This document shows, piece after piece, positions 58,801-64,000 of a stretch of DNA of 64,000 bases; position 1 is the first letter of the stretch; each line of letters opens with the position of its first letter. A program made the translations under genes and the position numbers. The notes below the pieces were generated by a model, which made no database searches, was not told the origin of the DNA, and was given only the letters and a program-made list of their open reading frames with translations. The stretch spans positions 15,232,659-15,296,658 of the forward strand of contig NC_049994.1 in NCBI RefSeq assembly GCF_000003815.2, given 5' to 3'. The stretch comes from Branchiostoma floridae. Taxonomy: Eukaryota > Chordata > Leptocardii > Amphioxiformes > Branchiostomatidae.

Positions 58801-61800
58801 AGGTCAAGAGCCCGCTGCGTTTCTGGATCAAAGAGGATCGTCGAGTATTTCCCCCTGCCCTTCTGGTGCTCTTCCTGGTACTTTGAAAGGCTCAGGATCC
58901 TCGAGAGTTCGACCACACGTTTGGTTTCTGGGTCATACATAACGGTGGTGTACTTGTCCTTATCCCTGAGGAACTCCTCCTGGTACTTTATCACACTCTG
59001 AACATTTGAGATGTCGATGAGTCTCAACAGCTCTTTGTCACCGTATGTAGAGATGTGAGGCCTTCCTTCGAATGTAATCGGGAAGTCCTTCTTATACCCA
59101 ATCTGTGACTCTGTCTTTGACAGCTCAATGCATCTCCTAGTCTCAGGATCGTAGATGATGGTTGCGTAGTGTCCTTTCTCTTTCTCGAAGTTCTTCTTAT
59201 AGTTGACGTAGCTCTGTATTCTGGTCAGCTCAAGGACCCTCTGCGTCTCAGGATCATACATACAGGTGGTGTAGTCGCCCTTAGACAAGTCATACTCTTT
59301 CTGGTATTGTATCAAACTCTGTAGTTTAGTGAGCTCGATGATGCGCAGCGTCTCCTTGTCGTCAGGAATGGGGATGTAGGCTGCCCTGCCTTCAAACTCT
59401 TGTGGGAAGTCCCTCCTGTATAAGAGAGTGCTCTGAACTCGGGAGGCTTCTTGTGCATGGCGGGAGTCGATGCTGTCAGTTGCCAGAGTGTACTGTCCCT
59501 TCTCTTGCTCAAACTGCTCGTGGTACTTGAACACACTCTGCATCTTTTGCATCTCAATCACCCGTTGCGTTTCAGGATCGTAGAGAACAGTTTGGTACTG
59601 ACCAACATTCCTCTTGTACTCATCCTCGTATTTGACCAGACTCTGGACTGCTGACAGTTCAATGACTCTCTGTGTCTCTGGATCAAAGAGCACTGTTGTG
59701 TATTTGCCCTTGTCCTTCTTGAACTCCTCATGATACTGTGCCAAGCTCTGAAGCTTGCTCACGTCAACGAGACGGAGGATTTCCTTATCAGCCTCATCAG
59801 CGCCCTTTCCACCGCGGCCTTCCATGCCAACAGGGAAATCCTTCTGGTACTGAATCTGACTCTGCAGTTTCGTAGACTCTACCGCTGTCTTGGTACGGGG
59901 GTCCCACAAGACAGTTGTGTAATTTCCCTTATCACGATAGAACTGCTCCTGATAGTTTATCAGGCTCTGGACTCTGGAAATCTCAAGGAGTCTCTTGGTT
60001 TCCGGGTCGAACAGGATAGTGGTGTAACCACCCCTTCCCTTCTCATACTCAGAGCGATACTCGGCCAGGCTGTGCAGTTTGGACATCTCAACAAGCCTGA
60101 CCATTTCCTTGTCTGTTGTGGATGAAGTGTAGCCAGGCCTTTGTTGATACTCCAGCGGATAGTCTCTCCTGTACTCGAACGTGCTCTGGAGATGAGTGAC
60201 ATCGGTGGCTCTACGAGTCTCCACATCGTCCGTAATCTGCATGATGTTGCCCTTTCCTTTTTCGAAGTCCTCGTGGTACTTGAAGGCGCTCTGGATTTCA
60301 GACATCTCCATAAGGCGTTGTGTCTCAGGATCAAACATAATGGTGGTGTACTGACCCTTCGATCTCCTGTAGTCCTCTTCATATTTGATCAGGCTCTGGA
60401 TGGAGCTAACCTCCACAACCCTCTTAGTCTCTGGGTCGTAAAGGACAGTGGTATAGTTGCCCTTGCCTCTCTGGAACTCCTCTTGATACTTCGACAAGCT
60501 CTGGAGCTTGCTGATGTCCACAAGACGCAGGACCTCCTTGTCCTGGTCGTCTATCACACCAGCATCTCTTCCTTCCATGGCAACTGGGAAGTCCTTTTGG
60601 TATTCCAGCTGGCTCTGAGTTTTGGATAACTCTACCACCCGCTTGGTCTCAGGATCGTACAGAACGGTGGTGTAGTTGCCCTTCTGTTGTTGGAACTGTT
60701 CTTGGTATTTCACCAGGCTCTGTACGTTTGAGAGCTCCATGGTTCTCCTTGTTTCTGGATCAAACAGAATCGTGGTGTAACCGCCTCTTTCCTTCTCGTA
60801 TCTCTCGTGATAGTTGATCAGGCTGTGAAGCTTGGTCATGTTCACCATCCTGACCACCTCTTTTTCGTCGGCAACAGGAGTGTACTGTGGCAGCTGTGCC
60901 CGAGCTTCCTTCCCGTACTCAACTGTACTCTGGAAGTGGGACACCTCCTCTGCCCGTTTTGTCTGAACATCATCTGGTATCTGTGAGTAGATGCTCTTGC
61001 CCCTCTCAAAGTCCTCCTGGTATTTGAAAGCGCTCTGGATTTCAGAAAGCTCCAAAAGACGCTTGGTCTCTGGATCGAACATGACAGTTGTGTACTGTCC
61101 CTTATTTTTTTTGTACTCATCTTCGTACTTGACCGCGCTCTGAATTGAGGACAGTTCAACCACCCTTTGAGTCTCGGGATCGTAAAGAATGGTGGTGTAT
61201 TTTCCTTTGCCCTGCTCAAACTCTTCCTGGTACTTGAGGATGCTGTGGAGTTGAGACATGTCCACAAGACGGAGGATTTCTTTGTCAGCCTCTGCACCTG
61301 ACTGTGCAGCCCTACCCTCCTTGAAGTCCTTCTGATACTCGACCTGGCTCTGAATCTTGCCAACTTCGATGGCACGTTTAGTCTCAGGATCGAAGAGAAC
61401 AGTCGTGAAGCTGCCCTTTTCCTTCTGGAACTGTTCCTGGTATTTGATCAAGCTCTGGATTTTGGACAGCTCAATCAGACGTTTGGTTTCAGGATCGAAC
61501 ATCACAGTGGTGTAAGCACCCTTTTCATCTTCATACTCCTTGTTGTACCGGATGAGACTGTGGATTTTCTGAAGGTTCACAACTCTCAGCAGCTCTTTGT
61601 CATCAGGGATCGTTGTGTAGCCCGATCTACCTTCGTAACGAAGCGGGTAGTCTTTCGGGTACACCACTGAGCTTTGGACCTTAGTTATCCCTGTCTGCCT
61701 CCTTGTCTCAACATCGTCAACAACCGATGTGTATTGGCCCTTTTCTTTTTCATACTGCTCATGGTAATGAACATCGCTCTGCTTGCTGGACAGGTCAATG

Positions 61801-64000
61801 AACCTCTGAGTTTCGGGATCATACAGCACAGTTGTGTATCCACCCTTTTCACTCTCAAACTCTTCCTTATATTTGAGGAGACTTTGCACCTTTGACAGTT
61901 CCAGAACACGCTTGGTCTCAGGATCGAATAGGACAGTGGTAAACTTGCCAATGTCATCCTTGTGCTGTTCTTGGTATTTGATCAAACTTTGCAGTTTTGT
62001 AACATCCACAATTCTCAAAGTTTCCTTGTCGGCAGCCAACGACTGGTACTCTGGACGACCTTCGAACTTGGACGGGAAGTCTTTCTGATATTCGCTCATG
62101 CTCTGCCACTTAGAAACAGACCTAAGACGTTCAGATTCAGGATCATCTGTTACAGTTCTGTAACTACCCTTCATCTCATGATACGCCTTCTGGTATTCAA
62201 CATTGCTCTGTATCTTTCCAACCTCCTGAACACGTTCGGTCTCCGGATCGAACAATATGGTGGTGTATTTTCCCTTGTTCTTTTCGAATTCCTCCTGGTA
62301 TTTGTTGATACTCTGGATTGAGGAGAGTTCCACAACTCGCCTGGTTTCTGGATCATACAGGACAGTGGTGAAGTCTCCTTTGTCCTTTTCATACTCTTCG
62401 TGGTACTTCACAACACTGTGCAGCTGCGACATTTCTATCACTCTCAACATCTCTTTGTCAGGGACCATTGTGTAGAAGGCCTTCAGTTTCTGATATTCTT
62501 TCTGATATTCTGTCTCGCTGGCAAACTTGCCAACATCCTTGAGTCTCTTGCTGTCAATGTCATCAGCAACAGAGTGGTACTTGCCCTTCTCTTTCTCATA
62601 CTCGTCATGGTAAGATACTAAGCTCTGTATCTTTGACAGCTCTGTGAAACGCTGGGTCTCAGGATCATACAAGATGGTGGTAAACTGGTCCTTGTCCTTC
62701 TGATACTCCTTCTGATAGGCAATTGCGCTCTGGATACTGGACAGTTCAACCACCCTCTTGGTCTCGGGATCAAAGAGGATCGTCGTGTACTTGCCCTTGT
62801 CTTTCTCAAACTCTTCCTGATACTTCAGCAAGCTGTGAAGCTGAGACATCTCCACCACTCTGACTGTCTCCTTGTCTGCAACAGGAGTGTACCCTGTCCT
62901 TCCTTCAAACTCTTGAGGGAAATCCTTTTGGTACTCCAGCTGGCTCTGATACTTCCCAACATCCTTCGCTCTCTTGGTCTGCACATCCTCTTCCACAGAG
63001 GTGTACTTTCCTCGTAGTCCACGGAACTCCTTCTGATATTCTACATCGCTCTGCCACTTTCCAACCTCCTTGTATCGCTTGCTTTCAGGATCGAACAACA
63101 CTGTGATGTAATTGCCCTTGTTTTTCTCAAACTCCTCGTGATATTGCACTGCACTTTGTAGCTTGGAAAGCTCAACCACACGTTTGGTTTCTGGATCAAA
63201 TAGAATGGTGGTGTACTTTCCTTTCTCCTTATTGTACTCATCAGTGTAGTGCAGGAGGCTCTGAAGTTTGTTGACCTCGACGATTCGCATGTGCTCCTTG
63301 TCATCAGGAGCTGAGTGATAGATGCCTCTCTCTTCCAACCACTTCCTGACATACTCATACTGGCTCTGGTGGCGGGACACCTCCCTGATCCTCTCAGACA
63401 CAGGATCGTCAGTGACCAGCTGGTACTGACCCTTGTCTCTTTCAAACTGTAGATGGTACTCATTTAAGCTCTGAAGCTTCGACATCTCCATCGTGCGGGA
63501 GGTCTCTGGATCGAACATTACAGTCGTGTACTTGTCTTTGTTTGCTTGGTATTTCTTCTCATATTGGATGACGCTCTGAATGCTTGAAAGCTCCACGACA
63601 CGCTTAGTCTCGGGATCGAACAGAACGGTTGTGAACCTGTCCTTGTCTTTCTCGAATTGCTCCCGATACTTGATGAGGTTGTGGAGCTGGGACATCTCGA
63701 CCACGCGGATGGTTTCCTTGTCGGTTACGGGGGTGTATCCTGCCCTCTCTGTCATCTGTTGCGGGAAGTCCTTTTGGTATTCAAGCTGACTTTGCAGTTT
63801 GCCAGCCTCCGTTGCATGTTTGGTCGCAACTGTGTCTGCAGTGGCTGTGTACTTGCCACGGAGGTCTTTGAACTCTTTCTGATACTCCACATCACTGGCG
63901 AGTTTGCCCACTTCCTTGTATCGCTGAGACTCGGGGTCAAACAAGACAGTGATGTAGTTGCCCTTGTTCTTCTCAAACTCTTGCTGATAGTAATTCATGC
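34667..64000 (-). CDS. NEB: nebulin, 3' part of the gene (runs off the right edge)
   Basis: Nebulin is the large actin-thin-filament protein of striated muscle, built from about 35-residue actin-binding modules and ending in an SH3 domain at the Z-disc. Seen here: a giant exon (57468 to beyond 64000, at least 2177 codons, about 55 modules), eight single-module exons (56574-56681, 55914-56033, 55537-55641, 54445-54552, 53108-53209, 52550-52651, 51195-51308, 50288-50386), a module-plus-linker exon (49139-49355), phase-1 linker exons, and an SH3 exon (34667-34846). All junction phases agree; the part after the giant exon gives about 646 residues. GMLPANYVE and DDGWMxGTVQRTG are shared by nebulin, nebulette and LASP SH3 domains; module number favours nebulin. 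The N-terminus (LIM or modules) is outside. Confidence 0.9.
34931..35327. mobile_element. 397-bp terminal-inverted-repeat element
   Basis: Perfect 33-bp inverted ends starting TACACCTTTCTCACGCGGCG and closing in its inverse, flanked by TA (34929-34930, 35328-35329). No transposase. Lies in the last nebulin intron. Tc1/mariner-type target preference. Confidence 0.85.
35330..36675. other. rest of the last nebulin intron, nothing recognised
   Basis: AT-rich sequence with only chance frames on both strands. No repeat or splice-flanked coding block was found. Confidence 0.5.
36676..36761 (-). CDS. NEB: nebulin last linker exon before SH3
   Basis: 86 nt, phase 1 in and phase 0 out, acceptor ATTACTCAG, donor GAG|GTACGT. 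Encodes [20 protein letters not shown] then DAQQPKFE. A second CAG 11 nt downstream would break the frame. Confidence 0.78.
36762..39473. other. nebulin intron holding a mariner remnant
   Basis: Apart from the element at 37988-38560 this 2.7-kb intron shows no coding block with plausible splice sites. Confidence 0.5.
37988..38560. mobile_element. internally deleted mariner-type transposon
   Basis: 573 bp with inverted ends CGAGGGGCGTGCAATTAGTA / TACTTATTGCACGCCCCTCG flanked by TA. On the minus strand 38382-38195 encodes the transposase N-terminus ([20 protein letters not shown], helix-turn-helix). 38061-38150 encodes the C-terminus ([20 protein letters not shown]). The catalytic DDE/D core is missing. 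Confidence 0.88.
39474..39557 (-). CDS. NEB: nebulin linker exon, alternative B with WDYDPDKYW motif
   Basis: 84 nt, phase 1-1, acceptor CACCACAG, donor AGGG|GTAAAC. Encodes [20 protein letters not shown] then DKYWKAR. Only a preceding exon ending in G reads through. Confidence 0.7.
39883..39942 (-). CDS. NEB: nebulin linker exon, alternative A
   Basis: 60 nt, acceptor CCCCTCAG, donor GACT|GTACGT. Encodes [19 protein letters not shown] and leaves a T. Splicing to the next exon (39557) would make TAG, while splicing to 36761 reads through (TGC). Confidence 0.65.
40770..40865 (-). CDS. NEB: nebulin linker exon with YEYDPEKY motif
   Basis: 96 nt, phase 1-1, acceptor GGCCTACAG, donor CACAG|GTTAAT. 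Encodes [20 protein letters not shown] then [11 protein letters not shown]. Confidence 0.7.
41262..41480. repeat. 40-bp tandem repeat, about 5.5 copies
   Basis: gaggatgtacttcaatt, then aaaacagtaatttattttgg at exactly 40-bp spacing (41281, 41321, 41361, 41401, 41441), with few substitutions. Confidence 0.97.
41579..41608 (-). CDS. NEB: nebulin linker micro-exon (30 nt, tentative)
   Basis: Between CTTTCATCAG and ACTG|GTACTG lie 30 nt that are phase 1-1 and encode [10 protein letters not shown], resembling the MEARMAADA start of the exon at 46396. The phase fits both neighbours; the small size keeps confidence low. Confidence 0.45.
41609..42940. other. nebulin intron, nothing recognised
   Basis: AT-rich sequence; the 86-codon plus-strand frame at 42001 has no supporting features and runs antisense inside the gene. 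Confidence 0.5.
42941..43015 (-). CDS. NEB: nebulin linker exon, VTT/IEDF type
   Basis: 75 nt, phase 1-1, acceptor CCTCAAG, donor GATG|GTACAT. Encodes [20 protein letters not shown]. Similar in shape to the exon at 39883-39942. Confidence 0.7.
43079..43407. mobile_element. inverted-repeat element with GGACAAGT motifs
   Basis: Ends GGTTGGACAAGT / ACTTGTCCAACC, with many internal direct and inverted copies of ggacaagt / cttgtcc / gggcaagt. 329 bp, non-coding, in a nebulin intron. Confidence 0.6.
44647..44736 (-). CDS. NEB: nebulin linker exon with GSIFDYEP motif
   Basis: 90 nt, phase 1-1, acceptor CTAACCAG, donor TATG|GTACCT. Encodes [20 protein letters not shown]. DPGSIFDxxP is also remembered from the Ser-rich linker of vertebrate nebulin/nebulette, which supports the assignment. 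Confidence 0.78.
44810..44970. repeat. minisatellite of about 22 bp
   Basis: Repeats of ttctaacagttctaagaggtg with variation, about seven units. It lies just upstream (minus strand) of the exon at 44647-44736. Confidence 0.85.
44975..46395. other. nebulin intron, nothing recognised
   Basis: AT-rich; a small aatgcatttggtatgt duplication at 45618-45665 is the only structure noted. Confidence 0.45.
46396..46470 (-). CDS. NEB: nebulin linker exon, Lys/Gly-rich
   Basis: 75 nt, phase 1-1, acceptor CCCTGTAG, donor GGAC|GTAAGT. Encodes [20 protein letters not shown]. Confidence 0.7.
46471..48040. other. nebulin intron, nothing recognised
   Basis: AT-rich with tgtacatgta-type stretches; no coding block with matching splice phase found. 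Confidence 0.45.
48050..48238. repeat. 111-bp tandem duplication of an exon's donor edge
   Basis: cagcttactttgtatggaga at about 48094 matches tgacttactttggatggaga at about 48204, together with the preceding tcaaagt-acccaaa and gacaaatggg blocks. The second copy contains the real donor of the exon at 48214; the first carries a decoy GTAAGC. Confidence 0.85.
48214..48363 (-). CDS. NEB: nebulin linker exon, Gln-rich
   Basis: 150 nt, phase 1-1. Encodes [20 protein letters not shown] then [14 protein letters not shown], a probable helix. Donor CAAA|GTAAGT; that donor edge is duplicated about 111 bp away in the intron. Confidence 0.75.
49139..49355 (-). CDS. NEB: nebulin last module plus start of linker
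   Basis: 217 nt, phase 0 in, phase 1 out (C|GTGAGT). [20 protein letters not shown], then [20 protein letters not shown] strongly resembles the last repeats of nebulin/nebulette/LASP. It then turns into a Gln/Pro/Met-rich linker. Confidence 0.88.
50288..50386 (-). CDS. NEB: nebulin single-module exon (33 residues)
   Basis: Acceptor CTCCACAG, donor [29 protein letters not shown] then [12 protein letters not shown], a slightly short module. Confidence 0.85.
51195..51308 (-). CDS. NEB: nebulin divergent single-module exon (38 residues)
   Basis: Acceptor CGACCAG, donor GAG|GTAAAG, phase 0. [20 protein letters not shown] then [13 protein letters not shown]: module ends are kept but the DDPE core is replaced by GIMDSMD. 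Confidence 0.8.
51870..52545. repeat. about 140-bp tandem array ending at a nebulin donor
   Basis: About five diverged units with gttgataact, cagccaatta, ttcaggggag, aaaaagcatctta and ttttctttcttggcattttgg-like blocks. The last unit runs into ggcagtgttgatacc, the donor-proximal intron of exon 52550. Confidence 0.85.
52550..52651 (-). CDS. NEB: nebulin single-module exon (34 residues), sister of the preceding one
   Basis: Acceptor ACATCAG, donor [21 protein letters not shown] start and RNTKIQSE end match the exon at 53108-53209 almost residue for residue at both ends. Confidence 0.85.
53108..53209 (-). CDS. NEB: nebulin single-module exon (34 residues)
   Basis: Acceptor GTGACTAG, donor GAG|GTACAA. 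LQYRD-type start (VQYRD), [18 protein letters not shown] end. Very similar to the next exon, so the two probably arose by exon duplication. Confidence 0.85.
54000..54440. repeat. about 185-bp tandem repeat next to a nebulin donor
   Basis: gcaactttac-aaag, tatggggtat, ttaccataca-like, aaggagcttc and caggccattac blocks appear twice, with a third partial copy whose gtctgtatttacc is the donor region of exon 54445. Confidence 0.75.
54445..54552 (-). CDS. NEB: nebulin single-module exon (36 residues) behind a poly-C acceptor
   Basis: Module with [20 protein letters not shown]. The acceptor AG is preceded by an uninterrupted C19 run (G19 at 54555-54573 on the plus strand). The donor GAG|GTAAAT is followed by a second C run (plus-strand G run at about 54422-54433). 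Confidence 0.85.
54555..54573. repeat. G19/C19 homopolymer forming a splice acceptor
   Basis: 19 uninterrupted G on the plus strand. On the coding strand this is C19 followed directly by the acceptor AG of exon 54552. Confidence 0.95.
55537..55641 (-). CDS. NEB: nebulin single-module exon (35 residues)
   Basis: Acceptor ACACGTAG, donor GAG|GTACAT, phase 0. Canonical-length module with [20 protein letters not shown] and QSE at the end. Confidence 0.85.
55914..56033 (-). CDS. NEB: nebulin single-module exon (40 residues)
   Basis: Acceptor ATTCCTAAG, donor GAG|GTAAAC, phase 0. Module with [20 protein letters not shown] and YASE in place of the QS ending; it is longer than the 35-residue norm. 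Confidence 0.85.
56574..56681 (-). CDS. NEB: nebulin single-module exon (36 residues)
   Basis: Acceptor CTCAATAG, donor CAG|GTATTC, phase 0. Encodes one module with [20 protein letters not shown] and the closing FQS motif. Confidence 0.85.
56682..57467. other. intron after the nebulin giant exon
   Basis: 786 bp, no module-like peptide in any frame. Purine-rich on the plus strand (gaaagaaa runs). Nothing else recognised. Confidence 0.5.
57468..64000 (-). CDS. NEB: nebulin giant module exon (5' part outside window)
   Basis: Open for at least 6.5 kb without an intron, ending TACTGTCAG|GTACATGG. About 55 modules of 34-38 residues carry the core YxTxLFDPETxRxxELSxxQS and a Tyr starting each unit (vertebrate modules have SDxxYK at the same place). 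Three module types recur: A ([11 protein letters not shown]), D (DDVET/DDPES) and K (YQKDFPxxxEGR..DKExLRxV). Their order is A-A-D-K in the first part and A-A-D-K-A-A-K in the middle. After the last module (about 58150) a 230-residue Glu/Ser/Lys-rich linker with an Asn run (NGNNNNNK) leads to the exon end. Vertebrate nebulin spreads modules over many small exons. Confidence 0.92.

Noticed and set aside
58500-63990. Many 60-177-codon frames on both strands within the nebulin block (for example 60842-61375 minus, 60141-60629 plus)
   Set aside because: They are shadow frames of the repetitive nebulin coding sequence; the repeats create parallel open stretches in other frames.

Overview
The window looks like nuclear DNA of an invertebrate chordate, most likely a lancelet (Branchiostoma). 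The reasons are intron-rich genes with canonical GT/AG junctions, small exons, a nebulin gene and a NIK-type kinase gene (families best known from chordates), and many short inverted-repeat elements and tandem repeats. The species assignment is inference; the gene families are read from the sequence.

Layout. (1) About 397-11378, minus strand: a 14-exon gene that joins in frame into a predicted protein of about 1304 residues. It has an acidic N-terminus, a Lys/Arg-rich segment, a TAZ zinc finger of the CBP/p300 type, a Pro-rich segment and a C-terminal protein kinase domain closest to NIK (MAP3K14). The TAZ plus NIK-kinase architecture is the most unusual thing here. A candidate promoter and 5' untranslated exon lie near 15.85-16.26 kb. 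(2) 11.4-20.3 kb: no coding gene seen; a short inverted-repeat element, a 643-bp fold-back element built from 20-bp repeats, and a minisatellite. (3) 19.55-22.84 kb, plus strand: a two-exon rhodopsin-class GPCR, preceded by a broken duplicate of its own 5' region. (4) 27544-28875, minus strand: a single-exon GPCR of the lysophospholipid/cannabinoid-like group. (5) 28.9-34.6 kb: no gene; two families of tandemly duplicated sequence. (6) 34667 to beyond 64000, minus strand: the 3' part of a nebulin gene, with a giant exon (at least 6.5 kb) of about 55 nebulin modules, eight small module exons, a module-plus-linker exon, phase-1 linker cassettes and a terminal SH3 domain.

The two large genes share an odd intron feature. 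Tandem duplications repeatedly include, or run right up to, exon edges and so copy splice sites (about 1.8-2.2, 3.9-4.4, 48.05-48.24, 51.9-52.5 and 54.0-54.4 kb). One short inverted-repeat element is inserted directly at the 5' splice site of the kinase catalytic-loop exon.

All exon boundaries were deduced by hand from reading frame, phase agreement and splice consensus, with no transcript or database evidence. Family assignments rest on remembered motifs.
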